From JACMLD01 sp964245425 (GTDB taxonomy: Bacteria; Bacteroidota; Bacteroidia; Chitinophagales; Chitinophagaceae): a stretch of DNA of 7,481 nt. Where the stretch lies: positions 1-7,481 of the forward strand of contig CAXTMV010000264.1 of assembly GCA_964245425.1 (NCBI GenBank), read 5' to 3'. Positions within the stretch are counted from its first letter, which is position 1. Every line of letters begins with the position of its first letter. Below, piece by piece: positions 1 through 6,455 of the stretch. The notes under the pieces were generated by a model. The model was not told the DNA's origin, did not search any database, and was given only the letters and a program-made list of their open reading frames with translations. The position numbers and the translations under genes are program-made.

Positions 1-210
1 ACAAAATTATTTGTACTTATCCTGATAAACTATATGCACTTGGCCGAATGGTTACACGAAAAATCTTGTATTATTGCGACATTCTTCCCATCCTCTATCG
101 AAATAATAATATGCTTCTTTATATTTATTCAGCGACCTAATACCCTTAATTTAAATATTTAAATAAGTAGAGAACTTTTATAAAGCATACACACTGCTTC
201 GGAATGATTT
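1..210. other. Left-edge region without a callable gene
   Basis: This AT-rich stretch lies downstream of the dioxygenase gene and runs to the window edge. It contains a perfect 16-bp AT-only palindrome at 149-164. On the minus strand, a run of about 32 codons is open from 150 down to a TAA at 52-54, and on the plus strand one frame is open from 1 to 162. Neither has a convincing start or a recognisable motif, and they contradict each other, so I call no gene. No hairpin with a T-tract is evident after the dioxygenase stop. Confidence 0.4.
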
Positions 211-1026
211 TCAAGATTCGGAAAAATGATGCTTATTGTCACAAAAGCCTGCAAGTAAAAATTGTACATTATGGCTTTTCCTAAGTTCATTTGTAGAGAT
301 TTCAATGGGTGTATACCAGGAAGAGAACGGCCCTTTAAAACGTTGGTTGCCCATAGAAGAGTAGCAACTGATCGCAGCCCAGCAGGATTCAGTTGATTTA
401 TTTTCTCCTGAACGATGCAGTAAATTACTGTGAAAAAATATCGCATCTCCCGCATTAAGTACTAAATTTACTAAATCCATTGATTCAAGCAAGTAGTTTA
501 TGGTTGAGCTATCGACTCCTGTGCTTTCTTCCTCATCATTAAACGAGTGCTCCAAAGTTGGTAGCTTGTGAGAACCCTTGATAAGTTGCGACCCACCGTT
601 GCTGTTATTAATAGGTGTTAAGGCCACCATTACACTAATCATTTGCGAGGATGATTTAAAATCGTTTGTTTCCCAATATGCATAATCCTGATGCCACCCC
701 CATACACCACCGGATGCCGGTTTTTTTTCCATTACTTTTGACTGAACATGACACACAGAATGCTTTGCACCTAATAAAGAAATAACAGGATAAATTATTT
801 TGGAGCTTCGCGCCATACAACCAAACAAATTATCAGGGGGGGAAAACCAGGAGGGCAAATCAACTTTGTTGATATTCCATTTGTTAATGTAATTTTCATT
901 TGACTGACTTATCGCAGCATCATACATTTTTGTAACTTCACTGTTGCAGTAAAAGTTTTTTATGATAATATAGCCATTTTTGTGGAATAAATTTACATGG
1001 CTCTCGGTAAAAAAGGTAAAACACAT
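211..1026 (-). CDS. Phytanoyl-CoA dioxygenase (PhyH) family protein
   Basis: This is a predicted cytosolic non-haem Fe(II)/2-oxoglutarate-dependent oxygenase that would hydroxylate a small molecule; the substrate cannot be read from the sequence. The frame is open from an ATG at 1119 (302 residues), but I place the start at the ATG at 1024-1026 (271 residues). The protein then begins MCFTFFTESHVNLF followed by HKNGYIIIKNF, the normal start of the family, and 114 bp remain for the divergent promoters. Numbered from that start, the metal ligands are H112 and D114 in WGWHQDYAYW and H204 in LLHRSGENKS. A GSHKLP segment typical of the family lies between them. The Arg that normally anchors 2-oxoglutarate about a dozen residues after the last His is replaced: the sequence reads ESCWAAISCY where relatives have PRW or FRK. 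It is divergent from the AraC gene. The family call is firm; catalytic activity is less certain. Confidence 0.88.
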   Translation of the reverse strand: MCFTFFTESHVNLFHKNGYIIIKNFYCNSEVTKMYDAAISQSNENYINKWNINKVDLPSWFSPPDNLFGCMARSSKIIYPVISLLGAKHSVCHVQSKVMEKKPASGGVWGWHQDYAYWETNDFKSSSQMISVMVALTPINNSNGGSQLIKGSHKLPTLEHSFNDEEESTGVDSSTINYLLESMDLVNLVLNAGDAIFFHSNLLHRSGENKSTESCWAAISCYSSMGNQRFKGPFSSWYTPIEISTNELRKSHNVQFLLAGFCDNKHHFSES

Positions 1027-1140
1027 GGCAACATATTTCGTTAAATATATTGCTAAGCTAAATGCCTTTTGGAGTAAATAATACCTTTTTGGTAGTAAAA
1101 AATGATACTTTCGTAACATATTTTAAGAAAGAAAATCTTC
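1027..1140. promoter_or_regulatory. Divergent promoter region between the PhyH and AraC genes
   Basis: This 114-bp AT-rich spacer separates two divergent starts, so it must hold promoters in both directions if the 1026 start is right. An inverted repeat, ATATTT-CGTT-AAATAT, lies at 1033-1048, just upstream of the dioxygenase start. On the plus strand TACTTTCG at 1106-1113 is one base from the Bacteroidota -7 consensus TAnnTTTG, but the nearest upstream TTG (1089-1091) is too close for a normal -33 element. No Shine-Dalgarno site is visible before either start. The AraC protein is the natural candidate to bind here. Confidence 0.45.
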
Positions 1141-2001
1141 ATGAAACCCGCGTTGGAATATTTACCCAGGACAAGTGAGGAAAGTTTTGTCGTTAGGAAA
1201 TTCGAATTTAAATATTACCCTACCCCGTGGCATTTCCATCCCGAATATGAAATTGTGCTGGTCACTGAAAGTAGTGGGAAACGTTTTATTGGTGATAACA
1301 TTTCAAATTTCCGGCCCGGCAACCTTGTTTTATTAGGTCCAAACCTACCGCATTTGTACAGAAACGACATGAAATATTATAAATCTAAATCATCCACCCG
1401 TGCAAGATCGATTGTCGTACATTTTTTAGAAAATTCATTTGGTAATTTTTTTTCTTTACCAGAAGCAAAAAAGATTAAAAAACTTTTGGCTGACAGCATC
1501 AAAGGTATTGAGATTACAGGGAATGCAAATGCAATAGTAAGCAAGAAATTACATGAATTGCTTACTTTAAAAGATTTTCCACGTTGTTTAAAACTTCTTG
1601 AGATTCTTCAGGCAATCGCAGATATAAAACAATACCAGGTTATTTCCAATTATCGCATTACAGGCATTAACGAAAAAGAATGCGAAAGAATGAGCAGGGT
1701 GCTGGATTTTTTAATGAAAAGTTTTTCAGTTAATATTAGCAGGGCCGATGCAGCGAAAGTTGCTAACATGTCGGAAAATGCGTTCTCAAGGTATTTTAGG
1801 CAGCGAACCAAAAAAACATTTGCATCGTATCTCAACGAATTACGCCTGAACCACGCGGCAAAATTATTAATAGAAAAACATGATACCATTAAAGATATAT
1901 GCTATGACTGTGGTTTTAACAATCTTTCTAACTTTAACCGTCAATTTAAATTGATGTATGATAAAAACCCCTTGACTTATAGAAGGACATACCGGAGATA
2001 A
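1141..2001 (+). CDS. AraC-family transcriptional regulator with N-terminal cupin domain
   Basis: This is a DNA-binding regulator of 286 residues, a usual length for cupin-type AraC proteins. The N-terminal part (about 20-100) is a sugar-sensing cupin-like barrel, with WHFHPEYE at 30-37 and the GNLVLLGPNLPH strand pair at 60-71. A helical linker covers about 105-180. The C-terminal domain (about 183-283) carries the two AraC helix-turn-helix units. The first is around 199-220 (ADAAKVANMSENAFSRYFR) and the second around 248-270 (DTIKDICYDCGFNNLSNFNR), followed by the family ending KNPLTYRR. The start is the ATG at 1141, which leads straight into the cupin; no Shine-Dalgarno is evident. It is divergent from the dioxygenase gene, its most likely target, and converges on the glycosidase. 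A role in controlling the glycan genes is plausible from context but unproven. The effector is unknown. Confidence 0.93.
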   Translation: MKPALEYLPRTSEESFVVRKFEFKYYPTPWHFHPEYEIVLVTESSGKRFIGDNISNFRPGNLVLLGPNLPHLYRNDMKYYKSKSSTRARSIVVHFLENSFGNFFSLPEAKKIKKLLADSIKGIEITGNANAIVSKKLHELLTLKDFPRCLKLLEILQAIADIKQYQVISNYRITGINEKECERMSRVLDFLMKSFSVNISRADAAKVANMSENAFSRYFRQRTKKTFASYLNELRLNHAAKLLIEKHDTIKDICYDCGFNNLSNFNRQFKLMYDKNPLTYRRTYRR

Positions 2002-2020
2002 CTAATTCTGATTCGGCTTT

Positions 2021-2037
2021 ATGTTATGACATTACAT
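2021..2037. terminator. Possible weak terminator between convergent genes
   Basis: The 51-bp gap between the AraC stop and the glycosidase stop holds an imperfect inverted repeat, ATGT at 2021-2024 and ACAT at 2034-2037 with a short inner AT pairing. T-rich sequence follows it on the plus strand. The stem is short, AT-only in its core and interrupted, so it could be chance. No stronger terminator is visible in this gap. Confidence 0.2.
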
Positions 2038-2052
2038 TTATTACTATTGTTA

Positions 2053-4164
2053 TTAATTTTGTCTTGTTACTTCAAATAAATCTCCGTCATATGGTTTACT
2101 AATAACAACTGGAAATCCCACCGTTGCCAGCTTAAAACCTGTCATAACGGCTACTATTATGCCAGCCCTGTTTTTTACTTCATAGATTTTTTCTTTGTCG
2201 AGATAAAGAATAGTAATAACTCTTTTCATTTCCATACTGCCATGCCTGAAGATCCCAACAATTCCGCCAGACTTATTTTGCGTGTTGACGCGCTGAAATC
2301 CATCCCAGCTACCTTCAACCGGCTCACCGAAACCTTGCAAATCCTGCCTGAAACTCATTATGTTATACCTTTTCTCCATTAACTGCAGCCAGTCAGCGTA
2401 ACTTCTGTATTTTTTAAAATCAACCGCTGTCAATTTTCGCGGATCGCCTAACATGATAGGTAATGCACCTGCCAGCGATTTAATGTGGATCTCCCAACCA
2501 TTGTCCTGCATTTCAGGATTGCCTATTACGAGTGCTGCAGCAGGCAGGGCGGGCGACCGCCACCAGGCCATGTTGCGAATGCGCAAATCAACTTTCGAAT
2601 CCGGTCCATGAAAGTTTGAAAGCCAATTGCCGTCCGCATGCTTCAGCATAGCATAGTCGATTAATTGCAAGCCACCCATCGTTTCAAAAGTACAGTCGAT
2701 AAAAAGGTCTGATTTAGCTTCGTGCAATTCATCAAATAATTTCCAAACCTGCTCATAATTACTATACAAAGATTCATTGTGGTCTTTATGGCCAGGGTGA
2801 TTAAGCGCATAACAACCCGTCTGGCCAGCAGTAAAACGATATGGACTTGTGACAACCGTGAAGTCAAGCTTCATATATTCAAGTCCATATTCCAAACATA
2901 ATTTCATTAAAATATTTTTTATATAATCATACCAACCAGTTCCAAAACAGGCTGTACGTAATGTAGTATCTTCAATGTGTAGATTAGTCGGCTGTTGTTT
3001 TTCATCCAGTAAAAACCATTCAGGATGTGTTTTAAAAACATTACTTGCTGGCGAAGCACTTCCAACGCTTATCCATAAACCAGGTTTCATCCCCAGCGAT
3101 TTTATATAATTGAATACTGGTTTTAACCCTTTTGGAAATTTATTTTTATCAATAACCCAATCGCCATAATTTTCCTGCCACCCATCATCTATAATGAACT
3201 CTTTCATACCGGCAGCAGCTGCTGATTTAGCCAGCTCCATAATCAATTTTTCATTAATATTCTTTTTGAAAGGTACCCACGTATTGTACACAAAAGTTGG
3301 CTGGTGTTTTAATTCAGAGATTTTTGACCCCAAATATTTTCCAATAAATTCAGGAACAGCTGTATTCAACATCTCATCCGGGTCTTTGTGATCATTATAG
3401 ATAATAGTGAAGACCTGAGGGCTTGTAAAGGATTCGTCCTTATTAATAAATTTCCTGAATGGATAGCGGGCATCACTATGTGTAAGCCCGCTGCATAGAG
3501 ATTCTTCATTCCAAAAGGCACTGGTATGCTTAATTACCCCTGCTGATTCATTGCCTACGATTATGCCTTGTTGCCAATCGCTGTTATGCACAATAACTAA
3601 TGCATCCTGCATGTTACCATCATAAGGTCCGATAGATCGCCTGCGACCATAATCGTGGCATATCCAGCTAAAAGTAGATGGATTATAAAAACTCATATTG
3701 AATTTTTCGATGTCAACAGATTCTAGCCGTAGTGTATTAAGGGAAAGATTTTTCAGCACCAGATTTTTGCGGATTACCGGTTGACCGGGGTATAATAAAA
3801 ATTCTATGGCGAGTTCAATTTTATTATCACTGCTTATAAGCGTAACGGCAGCGCCGTCGCCCTGATGTGCATCGGTAAAACAAGTAATATTTTCTTGCCT
3901 CCAATTACTATTGCCGGAATATACACTATCGTCAACTACAAACTGAAAATCAGTATTACGATTAGTAAAATAATTAAACGGACCATTCACTGGCTTGTAC
4001 GAAGTTGTTAAAAAATGACCACTATCTCCCGGCAATTCAATAATCCTTTCAACAATTCCATTACTTAGTTTTAACTGCGTTTTCGTCCAACTGGCAAATG
4101 GTTGCGCTGATAGGCCAACACCTGTCAACAAAAGAGTAGTCAGCAAGTAAATAGTTTCCTTCAT
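2053..4164 (-). CDS. Secreted alpha-galactosidase-like glycoside hydrolase (clan GH-D, GH36-like)
   Basis: This predicted exported retaining glycosidase hydrolyses terminal alpha-linked galactose or a related sugar such as alpha-GalNAc. It has 703 residues, near the usual GH36 size. Residues 1-20 form a signal peptide (MKET, then a Leu/Thr-rich core ending GLSA), with likely cleavage before Q21; no lipobox Cys follows, so it is probably a soluble periplasmic protein. An N-terminal beta-sandwich domain covers about 21-275, the TIM barrel about 285-580, and a C-terminal beta domain the rest. Barrel motifs include FIIDDGWQ (323-330), GLWISVGSA (362-370) and EYMKLDFT (429-436), where D434 is the expected nucleophile. 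The acid/base is not certain: D511 in HADGNW and D522 in GPDSKVD are the candidates. The start is the ATG at 4162-4164, which gives the signal peptide directly. No SusC/SusD pair is in the window. The clan is secure; the exact sugar is not. Confidence 0.88.
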   Translation of the reverse strand: MKETIYLLTTLLLTGVGLSAQPFASWTKTQLKLSNGIVERIIELPGDSGHFLTTSYKPVNGPFNYFTNRNTDFQFVVDDSVYSGNSNWRQENITCFTDAHQGDGAAVTLISSDNKIELAIEFLLYPGQPVIRKNLVLKNLSLNTLRLESVDIEKFNMSFYNPSTFSWICHDYGRRRSIGPYDGNMQDALVIVHNSDWQQGIIVGNESAGVIKHTSAFWNEESLCSGLTHSDARYPFRKFINKDESFTSPQVFTIIYNDHKDPDEMLNTAVPEFIGKYLGSKISELKHQPTFVYNTWVPFKKNINEKLIMELAKSAAAAGMKEFIIDDGWQENYGDWVIDKNKFPKGLKPVFNYIKSLGMKPGLWISVGSASPASNVFKTHPEWFLLDEKQQPTNLHIEDTTLRTACFGTGWYDYIKNILMKLCLEYGLEYMKLDFTVVTSPYRFTAGQTGCYALNHPGHKDHNESLYSNYEQVWKLFDELHEAKSDLFIDCTFETMGGLQLIDYAMLKHADGNWLSNFHGPDSKVDLRIRNMAWWRSPALPAAALVIGNPEMQDNGWEIHIKSLAGALPIMLGDPRKLTAVDFKKYRSYADWLQLMEKRYNIMSFRQDLQGFGEPVEGSWDGFQRVNTQNKSGGIVGIFRHGSMEMKRVITILYLDKEKIYEVKNRAGIIVAVMTGFKLATVGFPVVISKPYDGDLFEVTRQN

Positions 4165-4519
4165 CGTTTGCTTTTATTCTGCTTTTAACCAAGTGTGAAC
4201 CAGCCCAAGTACGTTACAAAATAATTTCCTGATACGCACGTTAAATTTTTTGTTACCCTGGCCTAAAATTAGGCCAACACCCTGAGCTGGGTTTTTGATC
4301 GATTATAATAACAAATCTTTTAATAGTAAAGAAATTTAACGACACTTTCTTTCCGGTGTATCTGTTTACTAAAACAAGCCATGTAAGTTAATCAGAATTT
4401 ATCCTGGAAACGGTTCATTTACGAATAACCACATCGTTCTTTGAAAAACCAAAAATTATAAAATAAAATTCAGCAAATCCTATCTGATAGATAAAACTCG
4501 AGAGCAATCTATACCTCTG
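4165..4519. other. 355-bp intergenic region upstream of the glycosidase
   Basis: No gene of convincing length lies here; the longest ATG-started frame I noted, on the minus strand, is about 20 codons. The region must contain the promoter of the glycosidase unless that gene is read through from the SIS gene. It holds an 18-bp palindrome at 4259-4276 and a small 11-bp one, CTATC-T-GATAG, at 4480-4490 just past the SIS stop. TTATTTTG on the minus strand (4217-4224) differs by one base from the Bacteroidota -7 box, but no -33 partner is visible. I see no clear hairpin with a T-tract ending the SIS transcript. Confidence 0.5.
4259..4276. promoter_or_regulatory. 18-bp palindrome, possible operator for the glycosidase gene
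   Basis: Perfect 8-bp arms TGGCCTAA and TTAGGCCA are separated by AA. A 2-nt gap is too short for an RNA loop, so a dimeric regulator site is more likely than a terminator. The site lies about 95 bp upstream of the glycosidase start. On the minus strand CAGGGT occurs on both sides of the palindrome. The GC-rich arms stand out from the AT-rich surroundings. The binding protein is unknown; the site does not look like the two direct repeats usual for AraC proteins, nor does it have the central CG of LacI-type operators. Confidence 0.4.
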
Positions 4520-5437
4520 TTATACGTCTACTTGGGTAACTTTTCCCCCAACGCTAAAAGTTTCGAGAATACCTAGTTTCTGTGATAAATAATAAGCCAT
4601 GAAATTAAACGGTATAATGTTGTGAAGTATTGATTCGTTTTCAAATGCCTCCGGTTCTTCCACCGTAAATACGTGCGCCCCTGCCGCGCTAATGGTTGCT
4701 CCTAATTTTATACTGCGTTCATAAGATTTACCTTTTGCTAAAATCTGGATCACAACACTGCTTTTAGCCGTTTCTTTGGGACCATGGTCATATTGCGCCA
4801 TGGGCAAGCCAGTAAAACATATTTTGGTGCTTTCACTCAAGATTAAGGCAGCCTGCATTGCCGTTGCGATATTAGGACCGCTACCAGTTATATAAATCCC
4901 CGAGATATTTTCTTTTTGCAAAAGCTCTAACACGGCATTTGCCAGTGCAGCACCCTTTCTTTCATATGCATACATGCGATTTTGCAGCAATTCAACGGCT
5001 TTGTTGACATCAATACTAAAACCCTTAAATAATGCTAATAAAGTATTGATATATGTTTTCGAGGAAGAATATTTTTCTTCACCCGCAAGTAAAGAAATAA
5101 CATTGGCAACCCCGGCGTATTTGCAAAGCGGGCTCTCTTCACTGTTGGAGACCGCAACATAATGTTTAAATAACCCCGCGCACCACAATACTTCACTGCT
5201 TCTCCCGGATTGAGAAAGCAATACGCCATTCTCCAATTTTTCAGGATGATGCCCATAATAATAAAATTCCGATGCCAGTTCCGGAAAGATATCGATCCCC
5301 ATATACTTAAATGCAAGGGGTGCAAAATAAGAAGACCCCATTCCGATATAAGGCACTCTCAGCGGCAAAACAAAGGCAGGTACATTGTCCTGAAAATATC
5401 GCGCTTTTAGGGGCATATCATTGATTTCTAAGAGCAT
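4520..5437 (-). CDS. SIS-domain sugar-phosphate isomerase/deaminase-like protein (GlmS isomerase-domain type)
   Basis: This is a cytosolic phosphosugar enzyme with two SIS domains, like the isomerase half of GlmS and stand-alone relatives such as AgaS and FrlB/FraB; it lacks a glutaminase domain. It has 305 residues, slightly shorter than the usual 330-390. The start MLLEINDMP matches the family opening (EI.EQP), so the N-terminus looks complete. SIS-1 has GMGSS (32-36), the phosphosugar loop LSQSGRSSE (74-82), SNSEESPL (97-104) and AGEEKYSSSKTY (118-129). SIS-2 starts at YITGSGPN (182-189). E202 and H218 (in DHGP) are 16 residues apart, as are the GlmS pair E488/H504 and the FraB pair E214/H230. 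By alignment the GlmS residues E481 and K485 are Q195 and I199 here. The end, GGKVTQVDV, is typical of the family. The gene starts 19 bp after the EamA stop, so the two are probably one operon. The substrate is not determined; an amino-sugar phosphate or a glycosylamine phosphate is possible. Confidence 0.85.
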   Translation of the reverse strand: MLLEINDMPLKARYFQDNVPAFVLPLRVPYIGMGSSYFAPLAFKYMGIDIFPELASEFYYYGHHPEKLENGVLLSQSGRSSEVLWCAGLFKHYVAVSNSEESPLCKYAGVANVISLLAGEEKYSSSKTYINTLLALFKGFSIDVNKAVELLQNRMYAYERKGAALANAVLELLQKENISGIYITGSGPNIATAMQAALILSESTKICFTGLPMAQYDHGPKETAKSSVVIQILAKGKSYERSIKLGATISAAGAHVFTVEEPEAFENESILHNIIPFNFMAYYLSQKLGILETFSVGGKVTQVDV

Positions 5438-5456
5438 TTATTTTTTATTAATCTGT

Positions 5457-6377
5457 TTATAAAGTTACGATTAGCCCTTCCTTTTTCTTTTTTTCATAGG
5501 ACAGCAGCAGCGCACTACCTATTGCCAACAAAATACCCAGGAACTCCATGCCTGACAAGCTTTCTTGTAAAAATATTATAGCTAGCACAATAGTAAAAAC
5601 AGGCTGCAATGCTCCAGCGATAGTAGTGACGGCGGCAGCTTTACCTTCTGCACGATACGCTGCAAAACTTGCCAGCACCCCCATTCCATTTATCATACCA
5701 GCAACCATTCCGAGTGAAATAGTTTTGTTTGAAATATTAAAGCTTACTTTTCCCGCGAGCACAAAAGCAATTGTAATAATTACCGACGTAATTACAAATG
5801 CAACATACGACCATTCTGCTGAAATATGGTTAGTAGTAATTTTTTGTACTGCACTAAATATACCCCAGCAAAATATTGCTGCCAGCGAAAACAGAAACCA
5901 TACATGCAAACCAATCCCTTTAAAGAAATCACCAGGATGCGTAAACAGCAATGTTTCTCCTGAGAGCAACAAAATAGCAGGTATAGAAATGACAATACCT
6001 GCAATATTCACAACATTTAAATGTTCTTTAAAAACTAATACTGCAATAATAATTGTGACCAGCGGATATAAGTTGGTTACGGGTATTACAATAGAAGCCT
6101 GTCCATTATTACTGAAAGCATAGAAAACCGCCATGTTTCCAGCAATAGCAAACGATCCCGCCACACAGCCCCATATTAAACCCTTTTTATTAAAACTGGC
6201 CAATGTGCATTTTTTTATGACAAATGGTAGTGTCAAAACCATACCAGCGGTAAACAAAAAATGGTTCATGAATGGACTAACATCTTCTGAAATAAGTTTT
6301 GCTACTACACCCCATAAACCCCACAACAAACCTGCTGCCACGGCATATACAAACCACAAATTGTTCTTCAGATTCAT
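5457..6377 (-). CDS. EamA/DMT-superfamily transporter, ten membrane segments
   Basis: This is an inner-membrane carrier of the drug/metabolite transporter superfamily with 306 residues, the usual length. About ten hydrophobic segments can be read (near 7-29, 37-55, 67-88, 95-116, 122-140, 158-180, 188-208, 220-242, 248-270 and 276-293), followed by a basic cytoplasmic tail with KKKK at 296-299. The two EamA repeats are visible: LLWGLWGVVAK with NLYPLVTIIIAVLVFKEHL in the first half, and FCWGIFSAVQK with LQPVFTIVLAIIFLQESL in the second. The paired end-of-repeat glutamates are in FKEHL and LQESL. It lies between a sugar kinase gene (78 bp upstream) and an SIS phosphosugar gene (19 bp downstream), which suggests it carries the same sugar or a product of the pathway. 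DMT members carry many substrates, so this is inference. The start is the ATG at 6375-6377, with no Shine-Dalgarno visible. Confidence 0.92.
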   Translation of the reverse strand: MNLKNNLWFVYAVAAGLLWGLWGVVAKLISEDVSPFMNHFLFTAGMVLTLPFVIKKCTLASFNKKGLIWGCVAGSFAIAGNMAVFYAFSNNGQASIVIPVTNLYPLVTIIIAVLVFKEHLNVVNIAGIVISIPAILLLSGETLLFTHPGDFFKGIGLHVWFLFSLAAIFCWGIFSAVQKITTNHISAEWSYVAFVITSVIITIAFVLAGKVSFNISNKTISLGMVAGMINGMGVLASFAAYRAEGKAAAVTTIAGALQPVFTIVLAIIFLQESLSGMEFLGILLAIGSALLLSYEKKKKEGLIVTL

Positions 6378-6455
6378 GGATGTTTCGATTTAAAATAAAT
6401 TTCCTTAATTAATATCTTATAAAATTTAAATGAATTAACTTTCAAATACATTGTT

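Noticed and set aside
159..455. Minus-strand frame of 98 codons overlapping the dioxygenase 3' half
   Set aside because: It overlaps in another frame the region that encodes the distal Fe-binding His and the C-terminus of the PhyH protein, and has no motif of its own.
4276..4296. Possible terminator CACCC-TGAGCT-GGGTTTTT on the plus strand
   Set aside because: The stem is only about four base pairs, and the nearest plus-strand gene ends more than 2 kb upstream, so it has nothing to terminate.
5035..5410. Short frames on both strands within the SIS gene
   Set aside because: They are shadows of the SIS coding sequence, with no independent start signals or recognisable products.
5548..6123. 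Plus-strand open frame of 191 codons opposite the EamA gene
   Set aside because: It is the antisense shadow of a clear ten-segment membrane protein. Its translation shows no family motif, and the sense strand explains the sequence.
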